Part shown: piece after piece, positions 1-8,064 of the stretch
How positions within the stretch are numbered: position 1 is the first letter of the stretch
How the letters are laid out: each line of letters starts with the position of its first letter
Assembly: GCA_937892155.1 (NCBI GenBank)
Contig: CALAUG010000065.1
Span: forward strand, 1-33,680
Source: an uncultured Bacteroidales bacterium
Lineage (GTDB): Bacteria; Bacteroidota; Bacteroidia; Bacteroidales; UBA1715
Direction of reading: 5' to 3'
Length of the DNA: 33,680 nucleotides
The notes under the pieces: model-generated
The model's database searches: none
The model's input: the letters and a program-made list of their open reading frames with translations, nothing else
Told to the model about the DNA's origin: nothing
Position numbers and translations under genes: made by a program

Positions 1-150
1 ACAAACCTTTTTCACACTTTTTTTGAAACTTTTTTACAACTCACTGGAAATCAATACTATATTTTTTTGAAAAAAGTCATATAAATGCAGACAGGATGCA
101 CAATTCGGTCAAAAATGATATTTTTTTATTACCCTTAACCGATTTCTGGA
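1..150. other. Left-edge AT-rich non-coding stretch
   Basis: This is the 3' flank of the minus-strand gene that ends at 151. It is dominated by T/A tracts. I see no open frame, no convincing hairpin terminator and no promoter. A gene further left may begin or end outside the window. Confidence 0.5.
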
Positions 151-1566
151 CTATTGTTTTTTTGTCTTTGCAAAAAGTGGATAGTATTTTCTACTTGCAC
201 TGGTATTAATCGCAACATCAAACAAACGAACCTTGCAACCCAATAAATTATTGGATTCTATATATGATTTCAGGAACACACACTTACCTGAAAAATAATT
301 ACCGCTTTCATCAATTTCAACTATAACTTCTTTATTTTCATAGAGTTTTATTGCATCCTCAACAGATATACAGTTATGTTCTTTCACATATCGTCCGAAC
401 CAAAGAATAACATCACATAACTGAAGCGAAAATCCCATAATTGAATAAAATTGTCCTTGCGTTTTGTATTCCGAGCCCATGTGAGATCCTTCATTAGTGA
501 TATCAAGAACATTACTAATGATAGTGCCAATTGATGGCGGACAAATATCGCTTCCACGTCCATTTTTAAAATAATCGGAACTATTTCTCAAATTAACAGA
601 GCCGTTATTTTCGTGACTATAACAAACATCATCAGGCAACAGACCATATTTACAAGAAACTGCAAAAAATGATTCAATGACGCGACGAAGATTGTTATAA
701 TAATCCGTCGGCACAAAGCTGTGAAAAGCCTCAGGATAATGCAATGGCATTAATGTATTGAATAACATATTTTTCACCTCTTCGGGAAACATTGTATCCA
801 ATATGTCAAAAACTTCATCGTACACGCTTTGAATCCTATAATTTTTTGTCTTTGGCAATAAATCAGTTATATTCTGAAACAAACTGTCATTTTCTGACGG
901 AGATTTATAGAGTACTTTCCCCCAATCTTTATTATATCTGTCGCGTCCGACTGTATAACGAATAACAGCATCTGTTTCAGTGTCATAAAAACTTGGCAAA
1001 ATAAACCACGGAATCTCGTTACGATTCTGACTGTATATAACATTCAAGTCATCCAACACATCACGCAAAAACACAGAAGTCGGTTCACCTTCGTCAACAA
1101 GCTTAGCTTTACTATCAAGAATAATTGCGGACCATTTCGTAAGATCACGTTCAAAAACAGATTTTGCTGTTTCCCAATCGCTATATGACACCAATTGCAA
1201 ACCTTTTGACTTTGCTGCAAGCGTAAGCGCATCCACATCCTTTTGAGTATACTTTCCTACGCACAAAACTTGTCCTTTGGTCTGTTTTGTTATTAGGAAT
1301 CCCAATTTATAAATAGACTTTAAGGTTTCGCGAGCCGTATTTTTATCGAATTCCTTTGCTGACTCGGGAAGTTTCTCATACTCAATCAAATTTGGAGCAA
1401 TTTGCTGCGTTTCGTCACGAATTTCGCCGTAGTGCCAGCCTTCTGAAAATTTTTGCAGTGCCCATATATCGTGGTTATTTTTTGCAAGATTTTCCATCAA
1501 AGTGTTCAATTCACGGGGCAACTGAACATTTGATGTATCAATAGGATTTGGAGTGTAATTATTCAT
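151..1566 (-). CDS. RyR-domain protein with receiver-like middle and possible HEPN-like C-terminus
   Basis: Cytosolic protein of 471 aa without signal peptide or membrane segment. Residues about 18-92 resemble the bacterial RyR repeat domain: an HDIWALQKFSEGWHYG stretch, then LIEYEKLPESAKEFD and TARETLKSIYKLGF, closely matching the family pattern (W-x-W-YG, P-x-L-x-x-Y, LP-x-x-x-K-x-x-D, TA-x-ET). Residues about 97-237 alternate hydrophobic strands and helices like a receiver/flavodoxin fold, with IILD (D151) where a phospho-acceptor Asp would lie and VLYKSP (K221) where the conserved Lys would lie; other acidic-pocket residues are not obvious. Residues about 285-400 are helical, with NNLRRVIESFF and TNEGSH (H362), which could be a diverged HEPN-type motif. 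RyR domains in prokaryotes have been linked by comparative genomics to nucleotide sensing and conflict systems. The start is the ATG at 1566, 18 nt below a perfect -7 box. Domain calls are by eye; function is unknown. Confidence 0.6.
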   Translation of the reverse strand: MNNYTPNPIDTSNVQLPRELNTLMENLAKNNHDIWALQKFSEGWHYGEIRDETQQIAPNLIEYEKLPESAKEFDKNTARETLKSIYKLGFLITKQTKGQVLCVGKYTQKDVDALTLAAKSKGLQLVSYSDWETAKSVFERDLTKWSAIILDSKAKLVDEGEPTSVFLRDVLDDLNVIYSQNRNEIPWFILPSFYDTETDAVIRYTVGRDRYNKDWGKVLYKSPSENDSLFQNITDLLPKTKNYRIQSVYDEVFDILDTMFPEEVKNMLFNTLMPLHYPEAFHSFVPTDYYNNLRRVIESFFAVSCKYGLLPDDVCYSHENNGSVNLRNSSDYFKNGRGSDICPPSIGTIISNVLDITNEGSHMGSEYKTQGQFYSIMGFSLQLCDVILWFGRYVKEHNCISVEDAIKLYENKEVIVEIDESGNYFSGKCVFLKSYIESNNLLGCKVRLFDVAINTSASRKYYPLFAKTKKQ

Positions 1567-1583
1567 AGAAAAATATTTGTCTT

Positions 1584-1591
1584 CAAATGTA
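1584..1591 (-). promoter_or_regulatory. -7 box of the RyR-domain gene
   Basis: Read on the minus strand this is TACATTTG, a perfect match to the Bacteroidota housekeeping -7 element TAnnTTTG. It lies 17 nt before the ATG at 1566, which leaves a very short leader. No clear -33 TTTG is visible at the expected distance. Confidence 0.5.
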
Positions 1592-1704
1592 CAACATTAT
1601 TATGTAAGAATAGGATTTCCTTTATCCTTTAGTTTGGTTTTCAATTTTCAAATAAAACCGTACTTTTACAACAAATTAGTTTCAAAGACATAATTGTTGT
1701 AATA

Positions 1705-3450
1705 ATGGCACATCAAATGATTCACTCGGCGTACAAACGTCTACAAATTCCTGAAATACAAATTGGTACAGTAAAAATTGGAGGCAAAAATCCAATTGCG
1801 TTACAATCAATGACGAATACAAACACAAACGACATTGACGCCAGTGTCGCTCAATGTATCCGCGTATTTCAAGCTGGTGGCGATTATGTACGACTAACTG
1901 CGCAAGGCGTTAAGGAAGCCGAGAATCTTAAATTTATTAAGGAACAATTGGTTGCCAAAGGTTACAATCAGCCGCTGGTTGCCGACATTCACTTTAATCC
2001 GCAGGCTGCCTTGGTTGCAGCAAAATACGTAGAAAAGGTCCGCATCAATCCTGGGAACTACGTGTACATTGGTTCGTTGCGCAAAACCGATTATACCGAC
2101 GAGGAATACAATGCTGAATTGGAAAAAATCCGCGAAAATATTTTGCCGTTGCTTGATGTCTGCAAACAATATAATACCGCAATTCGTATTGGCGTAAATC
2201 ATGGTTCGTTGTCGCAGAGAATAGTTTCCCGTTACGGCGACACACCGCAAGGAATGGTGGTTAGCATGATGGAATTTTTGCACATTTGCAAGGATGCAGA
2301 TTTTAAAAATGTTGCCTGCTCGATTAAAGCAAGTAACACGAGAATTATGGTTCAGGCAACTCGTTTGTTGGCTCAAAAAATGGTGGAGGAAGATTGTCGT
2401 TTCCCGATACATTTGGGCGTAACCGAAGCAGGTGCTGGCGAAGACGGACGTATAAAATCAGCTGTTGGCAGCGGTTCGTTATTATTGGACGGAATTGGCG
2501 ACACAATCCGTGTCTCGCTTACCGAAGCTCCCGAATGTGAAATTCCTGTATGCAAACTAATTGTTGATTATCGCAACGAAGTATTTGCGCAACCATTTGA
2601 TTTTCAGCCAATAGAAGACGTACGTATGTCGATAGATGCATATAATCCATACAAAACCGACGAAATCGCGGGATTTGGCGGCGACCGTGTGCCTATGGTT
2701 CTTGGCACAACGCACACAAAAGCTGATTGGTTTGTAACAGACAATCAATTTCAGAATGGCAAACAATCGTTGCCAATCGTTACGTTACAAGCATACAATG
2801 CCGCAAGTGAATGTGTTTTGAAAATTTCGGAAACAGAGATTGACAATCTAAAAAACACAACTTTAGGCAAAAAGACAATTCTCTTGTTGGATTGCAAGGA
2901 TATTCACGTAACATATTTTGTAAGAAAACTTTACGCAGTTTTAAACGGACGAAAAAATCCAGTTTTACTGTCGCGCAACTATGATTCCATTGATTTTGCC
3001 ACGTTGCAGGTTCGTGCCGCAATGGATTTTGGTTCGTTGTTGCTCGACGGATTCTTGAATGGCATAATGATTTCAGACTCTGATTTTTCTGCACAACAAT
3101 TGGTTGATTTGTCATTCTCAATTTTGCAAGCATCGCGTTCACGTTTCGAAAAAACGGAATACATTTCGTGTCCGTCGTGCGGCCGTACATTGTACGATAT
3201 AGAAAAAGCCTTGAACGAGGTAAAGGCAAAGACTTCGCATTTAAAAGGATTGAAGATTGCCGTAATGGGCTGCATAGTAAACGGACCGGGCGAAATGAGC
3301 GATGCGGATTACGGTTATATGGGCGCAGGAAAAGGAACCGTGAATTTGTACAAGAAACAAACACTTGTCTGCCGTAACATTCCCGAAACCAATGCCGTTC
3401 AAGCTTTGATAGATTTAATCAAAGAGAACGGAGATTGGATGGAAAATTGA
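1705..3450 (+). CDS. ispG: 4-hydroxy-3-methylbut-2-enyl diphosphate synthase, long form
   Basis: Reduces methylerythritol cyclodiphosphate to HMBPP, the penultimate step of the MEP isoprenoid pathway, using a [4Fe-4S] cluster. The N-terminal TIM barrel starts at about residue 15 with IGGKNPIALQSMTNT and DYVRLTAQG. The three cluster cysteines are in the C-terminal domain: CPSCGRT (C489, C492) and MGCIVNGPGEM (C523, followed by the conserved NGPGE). At 581 aa it is much longer than the roughly 370-aa enterobacterial enzyme. The extra insertion domain between barrel and iron-sulfur domain (about residues 280-460) is the form known from Bacteroidota, Chlamydiae and plants. A possible -7 box TACTTTTA lies at 1661-1668. 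It is divergent from the RyR-domain gene and is a single-gene unit as far as can be seen. Confidence 0.95.
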   Translation: MAHQMIHSAYKRLQIPEIQIGTVKIGGKNPIALQSMTNTNTNDIDASVAQCIRVFQAGGDYVRLTAQGVKEAENLKFIKEQLVAKGYNQPLVADIHFNPQAALVAAKYVEKVRINPGNYVYIGSLRKTDYTDEEYNAELEKIRENILPLLDVCKQYNTAIRIGVNHGSLSQRIVSRYGDTPQGMVVSMMEFLHICKDADFKNVACSIKASNTRIMVQATRLLAQKMVEEDCRFPIHLGVTEAGAGEDGRIKSAVGSGSLLLDGIGDTIRVSLTEAPECEIPVCKLIVDYRNEVFAQPFDFQPIEDVRMSIDAYNPYKTDEIAGFGGDRVPMVLGTTHTKADWFVTDNQFQNGKQSLPIVTLQAYNAASECVLKISETEIDNLKNTTLGKKTILLLDCKDIHVTYFVRKLYAVLNGRKNPVLLSRNYDSIDFATLQVRAAMDFGSLLLDGFLNGIMISDSDFSAQQLVDLSFSILQASRSRFEKTEYISCPSCGRTLYDIEKALNEVKAKTSHLKGLKIAVMGCIVNGPGEMSDADYGYMGAGKGTVNLYKKQTLVCRNIPETNAVQALIDLIKENGDWMEN

Positions 3451-3522
3451 AAATTGATGATTATCAATTAAAATACACAGACAATCATTTCTGTCGATTG
3501 AAAAAAAAATATCAATTCTCCG

Positions 3523-3553
3523 TGCAGTCTTTTGATATTTTTAGAACTATATA
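3523..3553 (+). promoter_or_regulatory. Putative ECF promoter P1 of the sigma-barrel fusion gene
   Basis: TGCAGTCTTT at 3523-3532, a 14-nt spacer, then CTATATA at 3547-3553, ending 20 nt before the ATG at 3574. Exactly the same two blocks with exactly the same spacing occur at 5124-5154. The arrangement does not fit the housekeeping -33/-7 pattern. A -35/-10 pair read by the downstream ECF sigma factor (autoregulation) is an inference from position and repetition. Confidence 0.5.
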
Positions 3554-3573
3554 CATAGGGATTTTATAAACCG

Positions 3574-5118
3574 ATGGAAATAAACAAGCTGATAGAACGG
3601 TGCAAACAAGGAGATGCGACAGCTCTCGGCGAATTGTACAAGACATACGAGCGACCCATGAGGCGTGTATGCCGTCGTTATGTATCAGACAAGCAAACGA
3701 TTAACGATATTCTACACGATTCGTTTGTTGTTATTTTCACATCTTTCGACAAACTACGCGACACTAGCAAAGCGGAAAACTGGATAATGTCAATTACCAG
3801 AAATGTGGCATCGAAGTACAAGAATTATCAAAAAAACCACAAAATTGTATCTCTTGAAAAAAGTAATAAAGCAGAACTTTATCTTGAAGATTCCCCAACC
3901 TCCAACGACATTTCTCTTTCTGAACTTATAAGCATGGTTGACAAGCTTCCCGAAGGCTATGGGCAGATATTCCGTCTGGCTGTGTTTAATGGTATGTCGC
4001 ATCAGGAGATTGGCACATTGCTGAATATTGCACCACACACGTCTTCGTCGCAATTGGCACGGGCAAAGAAAATGCTGCGTAAAATGATTCAACAATATTG
4101 GCCAATCTGTTTGTTGCTTATCATTCCCATACTGTTCTTTTTTCTCAAACGTGAAAATAACATCACAAACGAAGATATTCAAATTGTTGTTAATCAAGAA
4201 GAAACCACAAACACGCAATCGGCAGAGTCGGAACAAACACTTTTAATAATTGAACAGCCAGCACAGCATACGGTTGTTTGTACCACCGACACAATCCGAA
4301 AGTCTCAAAGACAAATAAACAACATTGTTGTATCCGACACACCTAAATTTACAGAGCAAATTGCTAGTGCCACGGACACATTATGCGACGAGCAAAGCCA
4401 CGATACAATAGAATTTATACAAAAAATGGAAGCGTCATACTACGACCATGGTAACGTACTGACAGAAATACATATTGCGGGCACAGACAATACGCAAAAA
4501 TGGTCGTTAGGATTTGCATACTCTGGAAGTTTCGTAAAGCAAACTCTCGACATTTTACCTTTAGTTTTTAATCCTAAAGAAGGGGATGATAGTAATGGCA
4601 GAAAGACAACTATGGATACAAGAGAAATTACCTATATAAATCATTCTCTGCCAATCACATTGTCATTGATGGCACACTACAAACAAAGCAAACGATTGGG
4701 ATTAGAGACAGGATTAAGTTACATTCGACTGAATTCAGAATTGAAATATAAAACCGATGACACTCAATACAAAACATTGCAAACCATTCACTATCTTGGC
4801 ATACCATTGAAAGGTACCTACACGTTGTGTAAAGGTAAAAAATGGAGTTTGTACGGAAATCTCGGCTGTACTATGGGAATTCCAGTTCATTCAAAATTTA
4901 ATACTGAGGCATTTACAAACAATTCGGATACGAAAGCACGTTGGCTGTGGTCTGTTTGTACAGGTTTGGGCTTGCAATACAATGTTACACGCAACATTGG
5001 CATATTTACCGAACCCAGTGTGCAGTATTATATTCCAACACAAAAAGGTCTAGAAACCTATTGTACGGAACATCCGTTTGCATTTGCATTGCCGTTGGGA
5101 ATAAAATTTATTTGGTAA
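3574..5118 (+). CDS. ECF sigma factor fused to a transmembrane helix and outer-membrane beta-barrel
   Basis: One 514-aa polypeptide with parts normally on separate proteins. Residues about 5-80 match sigma-70 region 2 (CKQGDATALGELYKTY; INDILHDSFVVIF; AENWIMSITRNVA). Residues about 115-172 match region 4 with its helix-turn-helix (LPEGYGQIFRLAVFNGMSHQ, EIGTLL, then SSSQLARAKKML). A single hydrophobic helix follows at 176-192 (WPICLLLIIPILFFFL) with a KR flank. Residues about 193-300 are a polar, Gln/Thr-rich linker. Residues 309-514 show alternating amphipathic strands of an outer-membrane barrel, ending in the aromatic KFIW typical of barrel insertion signals. The inferred topology is sigma domain in the cytoplasm, linker across the periplasm, barrel in the outer membrane. 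No separate anti-sigma gene is adjacent. Dual-membrane-spanning anti-sigma factors are known in Bacteroides (Dma1); here the sigma domain itself occupies that position. How it would be released (proteolysis, or activity at the membrane) is not evident. Confidence 0.85.
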   Translation: MEINKLIERCKQGDATALGELYKTYERPMRRVCRRYVSDKQTINDILHDSFVVIFTSFDKLRDTSKAENWIMSITRNVASKYKNYQKNHKIVSLEKSNKAELYLEDSPTSNDISLSELISMVDKLPEGYGQIFRLAVFNGMSHQEIGTLLNIAPHTSSSQLARAKKMLRKMIQQYWPICLLLIIPILFFFLKRENNITNEDIQIVVNQEETTNTQSAESEQTLLIIEQPAQHTVVCTTDTIRKSQRQINNIVVSDTPKFTEQIASATDTLCDEQSHDTIEFIQKMEASYYDHGNVLTEIHIAGTDNTQKWSLGFAYSGSFVKQTLDILPLVFNPKEGDDSNGRKTTMDTREITYINHSLPITLSLMAHYKQSKRLGLETGLSYIRLNSELKYKTDDTQYKTLQTIHYLGIPLKGTYTLCKGKKWSLYGNLGCTMGIPVHSKFNTEAFTNNSDTKARWLWSVCTGLGLQYNVTRNIGIFTEPSVQYYIPTQKGLETYCTEHPFAFALPLGIKFIW

Positions 5119-5123
5119 AATGA

Positions 5124-5154
5124 TGCAGTCTTTGCGAAATTCAGAAACTATATA
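5124..5154 (+). promoter_or_regulatory. Second copy of the putative ECF promoter (P2)
   Basis: TGCAGTCTTT at 5124-5133 and CTATATA at 5148-5154, separated by 14 nt, beginning six bases after the stop codon of the sigma-barrel gene. Both blocks and the spacing are identical to P1 while the spacer sequence differs, which is how a functional bipartite site would be conserved. It points rightward into a stretch with no plus-strand gene. Confidence 0.45.
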
Positions 5155-5227
5155 TACAAGTAGCTATTAAAGACTGTTATCATATTTCTTTACCTTCGCT
5201 TCGAAGTTGTGCAAAAAAATATACACA

Positions 5228-5271
5228 ATAAAAACAAAGCACTTATAGAGAAAACATCCCCATTAGTGCTT
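5228..5271 (-). terminator. Probable terminator of clpB
   Basis: On the minus strand AAGCACT (5265-5271) and AGTGCTT (5237-5243) form a perfect 7-bp stem with a 21-nt loop, followed directly by TG and a T-run (TTTTT). It lies about 77 nt beyond the clpB stop. The large loop makes it only moderately convincing. The same stem could also end a plus-strand transcript from P2, with a T6 run at 5279-5284. Confidence 0.45.
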
Positions 5272-5347
5272 ATGTTGATTTTTTCATTGTTCTGTTGTTC
5301 TCTTATTTCACGAACAACGCAAAGACGAAAAATTTGTTAATACGTTT

Positions 5348-7939
5348 TTATACGTTCTTAAAAATTATTGTTCCGTTATTGCAATCAACGACAATCTTTG
5401 CATTTTTGCTGATTTCGCCCGAAAGCAATTTCTTTGAAAGTTCGTTAAGCAATTCCTTCTGAATGATACGTTTTACAGGACGAGCTCCAAATTGTGGATT
5501 ATAGCCTAAACGTGCAAGTTCGTCAACAGCATTGTCGGTAATTTCAATCGAAATATCCATAGAATTCAATCGTTGTGCAAGACGCGCAAACTGCATACGG
5601 ACAATTTTCGTAATATCATCGCTTGTCAACGGTGTGAACATTATAGTTTCGTCAATTCTATTCAAGAACTCCGGACGAACGCTCTTTTTCAATAAATTGA
5701 AAACTTCATCTTTTGCAGATTCTATTTTTTCCGCTTTATTGGCATCAGTTATGTGTTCAAATTTATCCTGAATAATATCGGAGCCAATGTTCGACGTCAT
5801 AATAATAATTGTGTTTTTGAAACTTGCCGTACGACCTTTGTTGTCGGTAAGTTGTCCGTCGTCAAGCACTTGTAGCAAAATATTGAACACATCGGGATGT
5901 GCTTTTTCTATTTCGTCGAGCAACACCACAGAATATGGTTTACGGCGTACAGCTTCAGTCAACTGACCGCCCTCGTCATAACCGACATATCCTGGAGGCG
6001 CCCCTATCAAGCGGGAAACCGAATGACGTTCCTGATATTCGGACATATCAATACGTGTCATTAAGTTTTCGTCGTCGAATAAGAATTCGGCCAAAGCTTT
6101 TGCCAACTCGGTTTTTCCGACACCAGTTGTTCCCAAGAAGATAAACGAACCAATTGGACGTTTTTCATCCTGCAAACCTGCGCGGCTACGACGAACTGCA
6201 TCGGAAATTGCTGCTATTGCTTCTTCTTGACCAACGACACGTTTGTGCAATTCTGTTTCCAAATTGAGCAGTTTGTCTTTTTCTGCTTGAAGCATTTTGC
6301 TTACAGGAATTCCTGTCCAGCGCGAAACGACATCGGCAATATCATCGGCACCAACTTCCTCGTCAACCAAACCACCATTTTCTTGTTTCGTTTTTAATTC
6401 AAAGTTGAGAGTTTGTAATTCACCTTCCAACTCTTTCAATTTGCCATAACGGATTTCTGCAACTTTCCCATAATCACCATTACGTTCTGCTTTTTCAGCT
6501 TCGAATTTCAAGTTTTCAATCTCCTGATTTATCGTATGGATTTTCGTTACAATCTCTTTTTCTGCGTTCCACGAAGCCATATATTTCGTCAGTTCAGCTT
6601 TGAAATCGGCAAGTTGTTTATCTATAACTTCTGTACGTGCGGTTTTGCCATCACGTTTAATTGCTTCGCGTTCGATTTCCAACTGACGGATTTTTCTGTT
6701 CAATTCGTCAATTTCTTCGGGAACGGAATTCATTTCCAAGCGTAGTTTTGACGCAGCTTCATCCATTAAATCAATTGCTTTGTCTGGCAAAAAACGATTG
6801 GAAATATAGCGATGCGAAAGTTCCACTGCAGCAACAATAGCTTCATCGAGAATGCGTACTTTATGGTGATTTTCGTAACGTTCTTTCAACCCACGCAAAA
6901 TAGACACGGCATCTTCAACGCTTGGTTCGTCAATCATAACGGTTTGAAAACGACGTTCGAGAGCCTTGTCTTTTTCAAAATATTTTTGATATTCATCCAG
7001 TGTGGTTGCGCCAATTGCACGCAACTCGCCACGGGCAAGAGCTGGTTTAAGAATATTTGCCGCATCCATGGCACCTTCGCTTTGTCCTGCTCCTACCAAT
7101 GTGTGGATTTCATCAATAAACAAAATGACCTCGCCGTTTGCCGCAATCACCTCATTTACAACGGATTTTAGACGTTCTTCGAATTCACCCTTATATTTTG
7201 CACCAGCAATTAAAGCTCCCATATCAAGAGAGAAAATCTGTTTCGTTTTAAGGTTGTCAGGCACGTCACCTTTTATGATTCTGTGCGCAAGTCCTTCTGC
7301 AATGGCTGTTTTTCCTACTCCAGGTTCACCTATCAAAATCGGATTATTTTTTGTCCGTCGTGACAAAATCTGCAACACACGGCGAATTTCCTCATCACGT
7401 CCAATTACTGGATCCAATTTTCCGGCACGAGCCTGTGCATTCAAATGAATGGCAAAACGTTGCAACGCATTGTAAGTATCTTCGGCCGATTGCGATGTTA
7501 CTTTTGAACCTTTACGCAAGTCTTGAATTGCCGTAATTAAATTCTTTTCGGTAACGCCATTGTCTTTTAAAATTTGCGAAACTTGGTCACCACATTTAAA
7601 TATACCTATAAGAATATGTTCCACCGAAACATACTGGTCGCCGAAAGTTTTAAGCTGATTTTCAGCTTCGCGGATAACATTGTTCGCATCTTTGGAAAGA
7701 TATGGTTCGCCTCCCGAAACTTTCGGATACGATGCTATAATTTTGTCAACTGCGGCGGAAACGACATTTTCGTTAACGTCGAGTTTTTTTAGCAGAAACG
7801 AAGTGATACTATCGGCCTTCATAAATAAAGCCTTGAGCAGATGACCTGTTTCTACTGCCTGTTGGTTATTTGAACCGGCGAGTTGAACTGCCTGTTGCAT
7901 AACCTCTTGTGCTTTGATTGTTAATTGATTGAAGTCCAT
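5348..7939 (-). CDS. clpB: ATP-dependent chaperone ClpB (Hsp100 disaggregase)
   Basis: Hexameric cytosolic AAA+ disaggregase that works with DnaK to resolubilise aggregated protein after heat stress. At 863 aa it has the normal length. It shows the Clp N-domain (about 1-145), NBD1 with Walker A GEPGVGKT near residue 203 and Walker B ILFIDEIHTL, the coiled-coil middle domain (about 400-525, charged heptads such as IRQLEIEREAIKRDGK) that separates ClpB from ClpA/ClpC, and NBD2 with GTTGVGKT near residue 602, VLLDEIEKAHPDV and the sensor-2 GARPVKR near the C-terminus. The start ATG at 7939 gives the usual MDFNQLTIKAQEV beginning. It is a single-gene unit. A possible promoter (TTG, 18 nt, TAGTTTTA on the minus strand) lies roughly 90 nt upstream, and no CIRCE-type operator is visible. 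Confidence 0.97.
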   Translation of the reverse strand: MDFNQLTIKAQEVMQQAVQLAGSNNQQAVETGHLLKALFMKADSITSFLLKKLDVNENVVSAAVDKIIASYPKVSGGEPYLSKDANNVIREAENQLKTFGDQYVSVEHILIGIFKCGDQVSQILKDNGVTEKNLITAIQDLRKGSKVTSQSAEDTYNALQRFAIHLNAQARAGKLDPVIGRDEEIRRVLQILSRRTKNNPILIGEPGVGKTAIAEGLAHRIIKGDVPDNLKTKQIFSLDMGALIAGAKYKGEFEERLKSVVNEVIAANGEVILFIDEIHTLVGAGQSEGAMDAANILKPALARGELRAIGATTLDEYQKYFEKDKALERRFQTVMIDEPSVEDAVSILRGLKERYENHHKVRILDEAIVAAVELSHRYISNRFLPDKAIDLMDEAASKLRLEMNSVPEEIDELNRKIRQLEIEREAIKRDGKTARTEVIDKQLADFKAELTKYMASWNAEKEIVTKIHTINQEIENLKFEAEKAERNGDYGKVAEIRYGKLKELEGELQTLNFELKTKQENGGLVDEEVGADDIADVVSRWTGIPVSKMLQAEKDKLLNLETELHKRVVGQEEAIAAISDAVRRSRAGLQDEKRPIGSFIFLGTTGVGKTELAKALAEFLFDDENLMTRIDMSEYQERHSVSRLIGAPPGYVGYDEGGQLTEAVRRKPYSVVLLDEIEKAHPDVFNILLQVLDDGQLTDNKGRTASFKNTIIIMTSNIGSDIIQDKFEHITDANKAEKIESAKDEVFNLLKKSVRPEFLNRIDETIMFTPLTSDDITKIVRMQFARLAQRLNSMDISIEITDNAVDELARLGYNPQFGARPVKRIIQKELLNELSKKLLSGEISKNAKIVVDCNNGTIIFKNV

Positions 7940-8001
7940 TTTAATAGATTTTATTTGTTTGACGGCAGACTTCTATCAATTTAATTGCCAACGAAACAAA
8001 C

Positions 8002-8016
8002 AAGACAAAATGTCTT
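8002..8016. repeat. Small perfect inverted repeat upstream of clpB
   Basis: AAGACA, three bases, TGTCTT: a perfect 6-bp dyad in the 125-nt gap between trmN6 and clpB. It could be a weak terminator for trmN6 or an operator for clpB. There is no strong T-tract on either side, so I do not decide. Confidence 0.3.
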
Positions 8017-8064
8017 ATTTAAACATAAAACTACGACGAATTGTCACAAAACAATTTTGTTACA

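Noticed and set aside
1894..2412. 172-codon antisense frame inside ispG, and similar long antisense frames in clpB, sbcC, mrcA and topA
   Set aside because: All are shadows of well-recognised genes: no domain pattern, high Cys/His/Phe content, no promoter of their own.
5273..5341. 22-codon open frame after the P2 site
   Set aside because: Too short, no initiation context, and its sequence is the T-rich terminator region; a non-coding transcript is the more economical reading.
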